This document shows positions 1 to 6,465 of a stretch of 17,753 nt of DNA, piece by piece. The stretch's first letter is position 1. Each line of letters opens with the position of its first letter. The translations under genes and the position numbers were made by a program. Under the pieces are notes generated by a model that saw nothing but the letters and a program-made list of their open reading frames with translations, made no database searches and was not told the DNA's origin. The stretch comes from Candidatus Andersenbacteria bacterium RIFCSPHIGHO2_02_FULL_45_11 (GTDB lineage Bacteria; Patescibacteriota; Andersenbacteria; UBA10190), in the NCBI GenBank assembly GCA_001817055.1, contig MHHP01000034.1, positions 2,972-20,724 of the forward strand. Reading direction: 5' to 3'.

Positions 1-232
1 GTGCTACCCACACGGTGATGTGCCAATTGGGTCGTGCTTTTTTAAGCGCCTCGATAGTTGGCAACTGCATAAGGAGGTTGCCAATGCCCGATAGGGAAAG
101 GAAGAGGACAGATTTCTCCCCCTTGGATAAGGGGGAGCCTGCCTGTCCGGCAGGCAGGCGAGAGGGGGTGCGTTGTTCGCTACGTGCTGACCCCACCCCT
201 GCCTGTCCGGCAGGCAGGTCGCCTCCCCTCAT
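1..232 (-). CDS. GT9 (heptosyltransferase-like) glycosyltransferase, 5' part only; runs off left edge
   Basis: The minus frame is open from an ATG at 232-230 (and a GTG at 196-194) to the window edge. The last ~38 codons look like the N-terminus of a GT9 transferase: VLFLSLSGIGNLL, then LPTIEALKKARP and a second strand HITVWV, matching the usual β1–GDxV–helix–β2 opening. The typical GD of the family is GN here. GT9 enzymes transfer heptose or related sugars in the cytoplasm. Family members normally start only a few residues before β1, at about position 118, but no ATG, GTG or TTG lies there in frame. Everything upstream (116-232) is palindromic repeat sequence that happens to stay open. Either translation starts in the repeats (ATG 232 or GTG 196), at the internal ATG at 70, or the gene has lost its start. 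Family call moderately sure; start unresolved. Confidence 0.6.
   Translation of the reverse strand, partial: MRGGDLPAGQAGVGSARSEQRTPSRLPAGQAGSPLSKGEKSVLFLSLSGIGNLLMQLPTIEALKKARPNWHITVWVA
116..172 (+). repeat. Palindromic element type B with nested 21-bp palindrome (copy B1)
   Basis: The hairpin at 116-137 has perfect 9-bp arms CTCCCCCTT / AAGGGGGAG around GGAT. A 21-bp palindrome follows (138-158), then a G-rich tail (159-172, GAGGGGGTGCG). Copies at 4938-4971, 5689-5739 and 15180-15215 share the hairpin and the tail but lack this inserted palindrome. In the minus direction it is read as part of the N-terminal extension of the GT9 gene at the left edge. Confidence 0.9.
138..158. repeat. 21-bp nested palindrome type C, copy 1
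   Basis: Arms CCTGCCTG / CAGGCAGG (8 bp, perfect) surround TCCGG. It lies between the hairpin and the tail of a type B element. The same 21 bp recur at 198-218 and, in the other orientation, at 6389-6409, each time inside a different host repeat. Confidence 0.9.
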
Positions 233-247
233 ATGAGGGGAGGAAAT
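189..247 (-). repeat. Palindromic element type D interrupted by the 21-bp palindrome (copy D1)
   Basis: GACCCCACC (189-197), then the 21-bp palindrome (198-218), then TCGCCTCCCCTCAT and GAGGGGAGGAAAT (219-247). An uninterrupted copy at 5641-5678 joins GACCCCACC directly to TCGCCTCCCC, giving a clean filled-site/empty-site pair with one base difference in the hairpin loop (ATAT versus ATAC). The D1 loop contains the ATG at 232 that is a possible start for the downstream GT9 gene. Confidence 0.9.
198..218. repeat. 21-bp nested palindrome type C, copy 2
   Basis: Identical to the copy at 138-158 and in the same orientation. It interrupts a type D element whose intact form is at 5641-5678. Its length is a multiple of three, so insertion does not shift a reading frame. 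Confidence 0.9.
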
Positions 248-254
248 ACCCGTG

Positions 255-1403
255 TCACTTTCCGAGTTCTTCATAGAGGTTTAATAGTTTTGCAATAGAT
301 ACATCCCACGTAAAATTCTCTTGTACATGTTTTTTTCCGTATGCACCAAATTCCTGAGCCATTTTTTTATTATTGCATAGCGTAGATACAGAGCGTACCA
401 ATTCTTTATGCGTAGTGAACAAAAGTCCTGCTTTGGTATCTGGAACCACAGAAGGAATTGCTGTGCTATTGCGCGCAACAACCGGCTTACCTGCTGCCAT
501 TGCTTCCGCAAGCACAATTCCAAATGCTTCATAATGTGACGCATGAATGAAGAGGTTGCAGTGTTGGTATGCTCCAATCAGCTCATCGTCAGAAAGCTTG
601 CCGAGCATGTGTACTCGATGTTCTACACCACGTTGTTTTGCAAGCGATACCAGGTGCTTCGCATATCCAAAATCTTCCCCCACAATCACAAACTGAATGT
701 CTGGAACTTCTTTCACGATATCGGGCAGAGCTTGAATGATCTCTTGCAAGCCTTTTGATTTTGATATGCGAGATACTGCAAGCAACATAGTGCCTTGAAT
801 ATTCCTGCTGGCGAAAGGATTACTCTGAGATATTTCAAATTTTTTCGTATCAATGCCAGGAGGAACAATCTCGAAACGCTTCACAGGCATACCGGCTTTT
901 TGAATGAGGTGCTTTTCAAATTCTGACAATACAACTACGACATCCGCTGCTGCGAACGTATTTTTTCCAATCGTATACTTATATGCCTGCCATGTCGGTT
1001 TCTTTCGTGTGTTGTTTTCGTAATAGATGGGGTGGAATATGAATGGGATGTTGTGCTTTTTTGCATAGCGCGCAGCAGCGTCTGCGGGCTGGTACCAAAA
1101 CCCATAACTTTCGATAATATCGGGCTTATGATGACCAATGTAATACGAGAGTGCCTGAAGGCGCGGGTACGAGATCCATGGGGTTTTAGATGTATGTAAT
1201 CGTTGCACGTAGATTGCATCGTCCATTACTAGCTCTGGATCTAGCAGCGTGATAGGCCCATGGGTACGCATTTTGCTTGTGAGTACACGAACATCACGAC
1301 CTTGTTCGACACTGCGAGTACGTTCTACGATCTCCTGAATATATCGCTCCGCTCCGCCAGTAGCAGGAGGGTACCGAAGTGCAGTGTGAACAATGCGTGT
1401 CAT
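255..1403 (-). CDS. Glycosyltransferase family 4 (GT-B fold)
   Basis: Full-length 382-residue GT4 enzyme that would retain the anomeric configuration while transferring a sugar from a nucleotide donor to the growing lipid-linked glycan on the cytoplasmic side. The N-terminal domain has the acceptor-side loop PPATGGAER (12-20). The C-terminal domain has PPGID (181-185), SRISKSKG (211-218), and the EX7E signature in EAFGIVLAE (292-300), followed by AMAAGKPVVA. No signal peptide or membrane segment is seen. The ATG at 1403 overlaps the TGA of the upstream GT2 gene by 4 nt (ATGA, 1400-1403), implying translational coupling. The stop at 255 lies just before the repeat cluster at 116-247. Sugar and acceptor cannot be told from sequence. 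Confidence 0.9.
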   Translation of the reverse strand: MTRIVHTALRYPPATGGAERYIQEIVERTRSVEQGRDVRVLTSKMRTHGPITLLDPELVMDDAIYVQRLHTSKTPWISYPRLQALSYYIGHHKPDIIESYGFWYQPADAAARYAKKHNIPFIFHPIYYENNTRKKPTWQAYKYTIGKNTFAAADVVVVLSEFEKHLIQKAGMPVKRFEIVPPGIDTKKFEISQSNPFASRNIQGTMLLAVSRISKSKGLQEIIQALPDIVKEVPDIQFVIVGEDFGYAKHLVSLAKQRGVEHRVHMLGKLSDDELIGAYQHCNLFIHASHYEAFGIVLAEAMAAGKPVVARNSTAIPSVVPDTKAGLLFTTHKELVRSVSTLCNNKKMAQEFGAYGKKHVQENFTWDVSIAKLLNLYEELGK

Positions 1404-2170
1404 AACGCGCGATATTTTCGCCCCATCTCAAACTCGTAGTATGCCGATAAAACGCTCCAAGCGATACCCTGAAATCCGTCTAGAATACCTTTTCGATATA
1501 TAAGAAGCTTGATGAATTGGCGCAACCCTAATACATACGGCAGCAACCATGAATTTTTAATATCTCTTCCAGAACGATGCTTACCCGTTTGCTGCATATG
1601 CTCTGCATCTAGTGATGTATATCGGTGCATCTTTCGTAAGTAGGAAGCGACTGTTTCGTGTGAATGGTGAATAATAGGGGATGTAATTTCTCCCGATACT
1701 CCATCTTTGTATCGCACAATTTCTCCTGTAGCGGTATACACAAGCTGCTCATGAACCGGGTTTGCATTCCACTGCGCAGCACCTTTTTTAACAAGCCGAG
1801 GGTTATGCCCAACTAAGTGTCGCAGGCTTTTTCCAAGAAAAATATCTTCAACTGTGATCCACAGCACTGGTTCGTTTGCACTCTGGGTGATCTGCAATAT
1901 TTCCTCTCTGAGTTTTTCAGCTACCCTTTCATCAGCATCGAGAAAAACAAGCCATTCATGTTGTGCTGCTGCTATGCCAATATTTTTCTGCTCGCCGTAA
2001 CCCAGAAAGGGTTGCACTATAACCTTTGCACCCAATGTTTCAGCAATCTCTCGCGTTTGATCGGTACTTTCTGCATCTACGACAATTATTTCTTCGCAAA
2101 AAGAAAGAGACTTGATGCAATCAGCGATATTCTTTTCTTCGTTCTTGGTGATAATAATGCCGGAGATCAT
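1400..2170 (-). CDS. Glycosyltransferase family 2, WaaE/KdtX-like
   Basis: A 256-residue GT-A enzyme. It opens with GIIITKNEEKNIADCIKSL, has the nucleotide-binding VDAESTDQT (31-39) and GYGEQKN (57-63), then the metal-binding LDADE (77-81). This layout matches the LPS-core glucosyltransferase group (WaaE/KdtX), which adds a hexose to a lipid-linked acceptor in the cytoplasm. The C-terminal part (from about 170) is basic and aromatic, with FIKLLIYRKGILDGFQG, which may contact the membrane. It overlaps both neighbours by ATGA (2167-2170 and 1400-1403), so it is translated as part of one unit with the deacetylase and the GT4 enzyme. Family is clear; exact substrate is not. Confidence 0.88.
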   Translation of the reverse strand: MISGIIITKNEEKNIADCIKSLSFCEEIIVVDAESTDQTREIAETLGAKVIVQPFLGYGEQKNIGIAAAQHEWLVFLDADERVAEKLREEILQITQSANEPVLWITVEDIFLGKSLRHLVGHNPRLVKKGAAQWNANPVHEQLVYTATGEIVRYKDGVSGEITSPIIHHSHETVASYLRKMHRYTSLDAEHMQQTGKHRSGRDIKNSWLLPYVLGLRQFIKLLIYRKGILDGFQGIAWSVLSAYYEFEMGRKYRAL

Positions 2171-2808
2171 AGATGCTCTTCTATTGTTGTTATTTTGGTT
2201 GGAAGAGAAGTTATAAAATCCAAATGCCCTTCAAGATCATCAAGTAGTACCGAATGCTTCAGGGTCGATGGCTGACAGCTTACCATATGATACGTTTCAA
2301 TGAGCCATTTGTTTTGAAATAACACTCGGAGCGCATGAATATTTGCTCGAGGAACGGAAAAGTTCCGCTTAGAAAAGTTAATGGTCTTTAGTCGCATTTG
2401 GTCTTCAGGGCGAATATTGTTCAAGCCGTATACTACCGTTCTTGCGGCTTTAAAATGTTTCTTTGCTGCATTTACGACGCGGTCATCGTGTGCCCCTCCT
2501 GGGTATACGAGTGTGGATGTTCGGAGTGTTTCTGCGGGCTCTGATAATTCTTGCGCAAGCTCGCGATCAGACAGTGCTGTAAAGCTTCGGTGCGTTATAC
2601 CATGAGCTACGATTTCATGGCCGTCTCGTGCAGCTATAGACAGCCATTCTTGCGGAGATGTAATAGCTTGCCCCTCTATTTCTTTAGTATTTAAAGGCAC
2701 TGCGAATACGGCTCGTACGCCATATTGGCGAAGAAGGGGTATCACTTGTTCGTATACCGCCGTATATCCATCGTCAAATACAAGCGTAAGTGCGCCCCTG
2801 GTTTTCAT
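2167..2808 (-). CDS. Polysaccharide deacetylase, NodB homology domain
   Basis: A 213-residue NodB (carbohydrate esterase 4) protein. Motif 1 is LVFDDGY (9-15), with the catalytic base and metal Asp; motif 2 is HGITH (69-73), the H-x3-H metal ligands; motif 3 is VYPGGAHD (101-108). Such enzymes remove N-acetyl groups from GlcNAc-type sugars. The protein starts directly at the NodB domain and has no signal peptide or membrane anchor, so it may act in the cytoplasm on a sugar intermediate rather than on the finished wall polymer. The ATG at 2808 and the TGA at 2167 both sit in ATGA overlaps. It is near the minimum size for the domain and carries nothing else. Confidence 0.88.
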   Translation of the reverse strand: MKTRGALTLVFDDGYTAVYEQVIPLLRQYGVRAVFAVPLNTKEIEGQAITSPQEWLSIAARDGHEIVAHGITHRSFTALSDRELAQELSEPAETLRTSTLVYPGGAHDDRVVNAAKKHFKAARTVVYGLNNIRPEDQMRLKTINFSKRNFSVPRANIHALRVLFQNKWLIETYHMVSCQPSTLKHSVLLDDLEGHLDFITSLPTKITTIEEHL

Positions 2809-3980
2809 ATATGAAGTATATAGTTTAGCACTTGCTGACTAGCAGTGCCGTCTGTAGTTGTTATCATCTTTTTCACTGTAATATCCCGAGCAGCATCTTT
2901 TGCGTGAGGATTGACAAGCGCATCTGCTGTGGCAGAAAGAAGTTCCTTCTTTGATTTGACTACATATGTTGCGCCGTCTGAGACCAGATCATCATAATGC
3001 TGCTGAAAGTCTCGGTATACCATACAGCGATACCAATTCCACCAATCAAAGGGTATTCCGTATTTTACGTTAATAACAGGCACGCCTGTAATAAGGGATT
3101 CTAATGCAACGGTAGATGAATGATTTACAAGTACGCTGGCATGAGTGAATACGCCAATTAAGAAATAGATATCTTTTTCTGTAGGGGCATATTTAAATGA
3201 TGGGACTGAGATTGCGTCATTTCTGCCTGGAGATCTTCGTACAGTAAATCCGTAATCTTCAAACGTTTTGTATTTCTCAACTTCGCCCCCTGGGTGGATA
3301 GATGCGTAGAGGTACGGATTATTCGGAATCTGATTTGCTTTCAAACCATCACAGAGTGCTTTCGCTAGATACTTCATTGGGTATAGTTCTGTAGTTGCAA
3401 GATGAATGAACGGGCGAGAGACATCTTCAAATCCGAATGCTGCGTAGACTTCTTCTTTTGTCGCAATCTTGTCTGTATGCGTAAAGTAATCCAGTCGAGG
3501 CGCACCAATAACAGCAATAGAATCTGCTTTTATAGTAGAGAACGTACGCATCAGGTGTTTTTTCATCATCTCGTTCCATACGATAAACCTGTCTGCGACT
3601 GCAATCTTGATTCCGGATGCAATAAGCCTGTCAATTTTCCAAACATTATCCCAACTCGCGATAAAGGTAATAGTTGCAATACCGAGCTCTTTTCCAATGC
3701 GGATAATAGGCTCATCAAGAGCGTCATGCCCAACGGTATTTGTTATTACTCTGTCTGGCTTTATCTGGGCAAATAACTCTCGATGGCCGGCGTCATCTTT
3801 AGGATTTTCGTGATAAAAAAACTTAGCCCCAAATTCGGTAAAAATATCTTTTGCAATAGGCGCAGCGGGAGTTATAAGGTGGACTTCAGTCATACCAGAA
3901 TTTGCCTCTAGGTGCCTTCGCAAAGGCAATACAAGCTCACGCAAATGATATCCGCTTGGAATGGAGAATAATAGCTTCAT
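2805..3980 (-). CDS. GT-B-like surface-carbohydrate glycosyltransferase with SWDN motif
   Basis: The 391-residue protein (from ATG 3980) has two α/β halves. The N-terminal strand is MKLLFSIPSGYHLREL. Diagnostic parts are FIASWDNVWK (107-115), DRFIVWNEMMKKHL (130-143), VIGAPRLDYF (157-166) and a C-terminal VNHSSTVALES followed by GVPVINV. This pattern occurs in capsule/teichoic-type transferases with a GT-B fold related to UDP-GlcNAc 2-epimerase. I infer sugar or sugar-alcohol-phosphate transfer in the cytoplasm; substrate unknown. An in-frame TTG at 3986 is a weaker start. The ATG follows the TAG of the YfhO-type gene by 7 nt, with repeat A1 just upstream. Its TGA overlaps the next ATG (2805-2808). 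Confidence 0.7.
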   Translation of the reverse strand: MKLLFSIPSGYHLRELVLPLRRHLEANSGMTEVHLITPAAPIAKDIFTEFGAKFFYHENPKDDAGHRELFAQIKPDRVITNTVGHDALDEPIIRIGKELGIATITFIASWDNVWKIDRLIASGIKIAVADRFIVWNEMMKKHLMRTFSTIKADSIAVIGAPRLDYFTHTDKIATKEEVYAAFGFEDVSRPFIHLATTELYPMKYLAKALCDGLKANQIPNNPYLYASIHPGGEVEKYKTFEDYGFTVRRSPGRNDAISVPSFKYAPTEKDIYFLIGVFTHASVLVNHSSTVALESLITGVPVINVKYGIPFDWWNWYRCMVYRDFQQHYDDLVSDGATYVVKSKKELLSATADALVNPHAKDAARDITVKKMITTTDGTASQQVLNYILHI

Positions 3981-3987
3981 ATTCAAT

Positions 3988-6465
3988 CTACCGCCCTCTC
4001 CCTAGACGGGGAGAGGGATGGGGTGAGGGGTATCGCGTCATCGCCAGTATAATGGCACAAATAAGCAAAATTATCAATGTTAGACCGCCTCCTATATATA
4101 ACATCTTCGGAGCATAACTCATCGTTACGACATGCTCGCCAGCTGGCACTGCGACAGACCTAAAAAATGGTTCTTGTTTTTGGATTGCAACTTCTTTCCC
4201 ATCTATATATGCGTGCCAACCAGGATAATACGTATCCCGGACGATAAGCGTAGTATCTAATGCTGAAGTTGTTTTTATAGTAAGGCTTGTTGGTGTTTCC
4301 GAGATAATTTCTGTTGTGCCACTCCCACCTCCCCTAACCCCTCCTCGGGCAGGAGGGGAAACTAACTCAACTCGTGGTTTTGCATTCAGTTCTTTTATCT
4401 GAATAGCTCCTGCTTCATCTGCAGACAATATCGCACCGATTGTGAGATTCTCGGCTCCTTCTGGCAACCTTGCGCGTGCCGTTGATTGTGATGTGAGGTC
4501 TAGCGATGCTGGCCATTCAACGCCATATATATCGAATTGCGAAGCCATCATTGGCAATAGGAGATTGCGTTGCAGTTCTCGACTTTGGACAGTTGGGCGA
4601 GACTTCGGATTTGTAAAGTATGCTCCCGTATCTCCGCCATCTCGTACGGAAAAGATTCTCGAGGTATGATCGAGAACGGTTTGCGGGAGCTTGGTAATTG
4701 TATCTGGCGGTGTCAGGATAGTTTTCCAAGACACAAACGGGGATGTTGTAGCTGCAATAATAATAAGATCGATTGCGGTGATTGTAAGTAAGATCTTTTT
4801 TCCGTTTCTATGCGAAATTGCATATGGGAGAGCCAGGAAAGAAATAATGGCGATATATGTATATGGGGATGTGAGTGAAATACTAGATGATCGAGCACTT
4901 TGAATTATGGATGAAATTTTTATTCCCGCTACTGTTTCACCCCCTCCAACTCCCCCTTGGATAAGGGGGAGGATACGCGGATAATAAAGAAATATATTGC
5001 CAATAATTATTCCTGCAAAAATAACCAATGCGCTATTTCTGAAAAACTTTTTTGCAGAAGATGTATTTGCCCATATTGCGTCGAAGGCAAACCCTGCCAA
5101 CATACTCATGGCAAATGTTGTAAATAGCAGCCAACGTGCAGGAGCAGAGAAAAACCAAAGAGACGGTTCAATGCCGATTAATCGGAAAGGGGAAAGGGAG
5201 CCGAGAGAGAGAAGAAGGGTTACGAATAAGAGAACTATGAAAAAAGTTACCCCCTCGCCCCGGACGGGGAGAGGGTTGGGGTGAGGGGAAAAGGCGACAA
5301 GCGCCTTTGATTCCACCCTCATCCTCGCCTTCTCCCTATCGGAGGGAGAAGGGAGCAACTGCCACAAATACCAAATTGCGAGCATTAACGGAATTACCCC
5401 TATATATGACCCATATTCAATCTCAAGCCGCTTACCCCAATACGTATTATCATTTCCATAGAATCTCGGAAAGAGAAGTGTTGGAAGATGGTAGAGTGGG
5501 TAGCTATGCTGATTTGCTCGAACAATATCAAATCCCTCACTGGTATTGCGGCTTGATAGGCGTGTAAGCTCAAGTGTTGGAAAAAGTTGGACGGATGCTA
5601 GGAGAAGGGCGAGGATTGCGACACTAGCGGCTGTAACTACGACCCCACCTCGCCTCCCCTCATACGAGGGGAGGAAATCGTCGAATTTCTCCCCCTTGGA
5701 TAAGGGGGAGTCTCCGCCAAGGGCGGAGGTGGGGGTGCGTTGGAAGTGCAGATAAACTCCGTACACTAACGCGACAATCATCATTAGTAGCTGAACTTGC
5801 AGCTGACCGATTAAGAACGGAATGCCAAAGAGCGCCGATAATATGGCGATATCTTTTGCTTGCATATATTTCTTTTGAAATAACGTATGAACTGCGAGCA
5901 TCTGCCACGGGAACCAGGCAACTGCAAGAAAAATATTCAGGTGAGTTATATGCTGCCAAATAAATTGAGACAGCACGAACGCAAGGGTGGTAAAGACTGC
6001 AGCCTCAGAAGATAGCTTGAGCTTTCGTGCAAATAAAAATGTTCCGATACCCGCTGCAGCCAAATGCAACACAAGCGCTAAAGGCAACTCTAGAAAAATT
6101 GGGAGAAAACGGAGAACGAAGAGGGGTGGATAGAAAAAACCGATTTGAGCAGCCGCAAGTACGGGAAATCCGAATGAAACGGCAGGGTTCCAAGATGGAA
6201 TATTGCCCTGGAGTTGCTCTTGCCTAAAAAATAACTCAAGTGGAATAGATACATCTCGCATGTCGCCCGTTGCAGGGAAATAGCCGAACAAGAATGGCAG
6301 TAAAGGAATTAAAACAACGAGACATACAATAGATACTGTCATTCCGGACTTGATCCGGAATCCACGCAAACGATTGTCTGGATCCCGGCCTGCCTGCCGG
6401 ACAGGCAGGCTCGAAGGCCGGGATGACGACTTTACCCGAACAGCCTTAGCTTCCATACTAGCCAT
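3988..6465 (-). CDS. YfhO-family GT-C membrane protein with many in-frame repeat insertions
   Basis: An 825-codon multi-pass protein. After the first membrane helix it has the family pattern ATGDMRDVSIPLELFFR, then IPSWNPAVSFGFP and FFYPPLFVLRFLP. The C-terminal periplasmic domain has VRDTYYPGWHAYIDGKEV and VPAGEHVV before a last helix. YfhO proteins are GT-C enzymes that glycosylate surface polymers outside the membrane from polyprenyl-phosphate sugars; the upstream DPM1-type gene could supply that donor. Seven stretches are repeat-encoded: about residues 13-43, 242-275, 371-384, 393-406, 499-510, 703-715 and 811-825. All fall at the ends, in loops or in the soluble domain. ATG 6465 overlaps the upstream gene by 34 nt; Met42 (ATG at 6342), just before the first helix, is a plausible shorter start but lies at the edge of a repeat hairpin. 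The final 15 residues come from repeat A1. Confidence 0.85.
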   Translation of the reverse strand: MASMEAKAVRVKSSSRPSSLPVRQAGRDPDNRLRGFRIKSGMTVSIVCLVVLIPLLPFLFGYFPATGDMRDVSIPLELFFRQEQLQGNIPSWNPAVSFGFPVLAAAQIGFFYPPLFVLRFLPIFLELPLALVLHLAAAGIGTFLFARKLKLSSEAAVFTTLAFVLSQFIWQHITHLNIFLAVAWFPWQMLAVHTLFQKKYMQAKDIAILSALFGIPFLIGQLQVQLLMMIVALVYGVYLHFQRTPTSALGGDSPLSKGEKFDDFLPSYEGRRGGVVVTAASVAILALLLASVQLFPTLELTRLSSRNTSEGFDIVRANQHSYPLYHLPTLLFPRFYGNDNTYWGKRLEIEYGSYIGVIPLMLAIWYLWQLLPSPSDREKARMRVESKALVAFSPHPNPLPVRGEGVTFFIVLLFVTLLLSLGSLSPFRLIGIEPSLWFFSAPARWLLFTTFAMSMLAGFAFDAIWANTSSAKKFFRNSALVIFAGIIIGNIFLYYPRILPLIQGGVGGGETVAGIKISSIIQSARSSSISLTSPYTYIAIISFLALPYAISHRNGKKILLTITAIDLIIIAATTSPFVSWKTILTPPDTITKLPQTVLDHTSRIFSVRDGGDTGAYFTNPKSRPTVQSRELQRNLLLPMMASQFDIYGVEWPASLDLTSQSTARARLPEGAENLTIGAILSADEAGAIQIKELNAKPRVELVSPPARGGVRGGGSGTTEIISETPTSLTIKTTSALDTTLIVRDTYYPGWHAYIDGKEVAIQKQEPFFRSVAVPAGEHVVTMSYAPKMLYIGGGLTLIILLICAIILAMTRYPSPHPSPRLGRGR
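3992..4035 (+). repeat. Palindromic element type A, copy A1 (gene junction)
   Basis: The hairpin at 3994-4017 has perfect 9-bp arms CCCTCTCCC / GGGAGAGGG around TAGACG. The G-rich tail ATGGGGTGAGGGG follows, then TATCG. Over 44 bp it differs from the copy at 9304-9347 at one base, and 39 bp are identical to the inverted copy at 17281-17319. It encodes the C-terminus of the YfhO-type ORF and ends 12 bp before the ATG at 3980. Confidence 0.92.
4321..4358 (-). repeat. Palindromic element type F, in frame in the YfhO-type gene
   Basis: The hairpin at 4338-4358 has perfect 8-bp arms CCCCTCCT / AGGAGGGG around CGGGC. In the minus direction a G-rich tail follows (4321-4337). It is read as SPPARGGVRGGGSG (about residues 702-715) in the soluble C-terminal domain of the YfhO-type protein. 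It is the only copy of this variant I see here. Confidence 0.75.
4938..4971 (-). repeat. Palindromic element type B, compact copy B3, in frame
   Basis: The 22-bp hairpin at 4950-4971 is the same as in B1 and B2 but inverted, with the tail TTGGAGGGGGTG (4949-4938 on the minus strand) attached directly. It is read as LPLIQGGVGGGE (about residues 499-510) in a loop after a membrane helix of the YfhO-type protein. Confidence 0.88.
5252..5288 (+). repeat. Palindromic element type A variant, copy A4, in frame
   Basis: The hairpin at 5252-5275 has arms CCCTCGCCCCG / CGGGGAGAGGG with one mispair; the tail TTGGGGTGAGGGG lies at 5276-5288. It is read as SPHPNPLPVRGEG just before a membrane helix of the YfhO-type protein. 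It sits 27 bp from another type A element. Confidence 0.85.
5315..5352 (-). repeat. Palindromic element type A variant, copy A5, in frame
   Basis: The hairpin at 5328-5352 has perfect 10-bp arms CCTTCTCCCT / AGGGAGAAGG around ATCGG. The tail (5315-5327) follows in the minus direction. It is read as PSPSDREKARMRV. With A4 it forms an inverted pair filling one inter-helix loop of the YfhO-type protein. Confidence 0.8.
5641..5678 (-). repeat. Palindromic element type D, uninterrupted copy D2
   Basis: The hairpin at 5653-5674 has arms CCTCCCCTC / GAGGGGAGG around ATAC. It is flanked by GACCCCACCTCG and AAAT. It lacks the 21-bp insert found in D1 (189-247) and therefore acts as an empty site. It is read as FLPSYEGRRGGV in a loop of the YfhO-type protein. 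Confidence 0.88.
5689..5739 (+). repeat. Palindromic element type B with a second hairpin, copy B2
   Basis: The type B hairpin (5689-5710) is followed by a different small hairpin with arms CTCCGCC / GGCGGAG around AAG (5712-5728), then the tail GTGGGGGTGCG. The slot between hairpin and tail is where B1 carries the 21-bp palindrome. It is read as PTSALGGDSPLSKGEK in the YfhO-type protein, next to D2. Confidence 0.85.
6338..6427. repeat. Composite inverted-repeat element type E with nested 21-bp palindrome
   Basis: The outer ends are inverted: GTCATTCCGG at 6338-6347 and CCGGGATGAC at 6418-6427. One half is a hairpin ATTCCGGA / TCCGGAAT (6341-6361). The other half, GGATCCCGG...CCGGGATGAC, is split by the 21-bp palindrome at 6389-6409. 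It fills the junction between the DPM1-type gene, whose TAA is at 6432-6434, and the YfhO-type gene. The ATG at 6342-6340 is at the base of the hairpin. Confidence 0.85.
6389..6409. repeat. 21-bp nested palindrome type C, copy 3
   Basis: Reverse complement of the copies at 138-158 and 198-218, with identical arms. It separates GGATCCCGG from CTCGAAGGCCGGGATGAC. Removing it restores a continuous shorter inverted repeat, so this is the third host element it has entered. Confidence 0.9.

Noticed and set aside
15..236. Plus-strand ORF of 73 codons with an excellent-looking AAGGAGG site (71-77) and ATG at 84
   Set aside because: Its sequence is the complement of the GT9 start plus palindromic repeats, and the apparent ribosome site is simply the reverse of codons for GNLL in the GT9 frame. 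Nothing in the peptide is protein-like apart from repeat translation.
116..247. Hairpins after the GT4 stop as a transcription terminator
   Set aside because: The stems are strong, but no run of T follows them in the direction of transcription, and identical hairpins occur inside genes that must be transcribed through.
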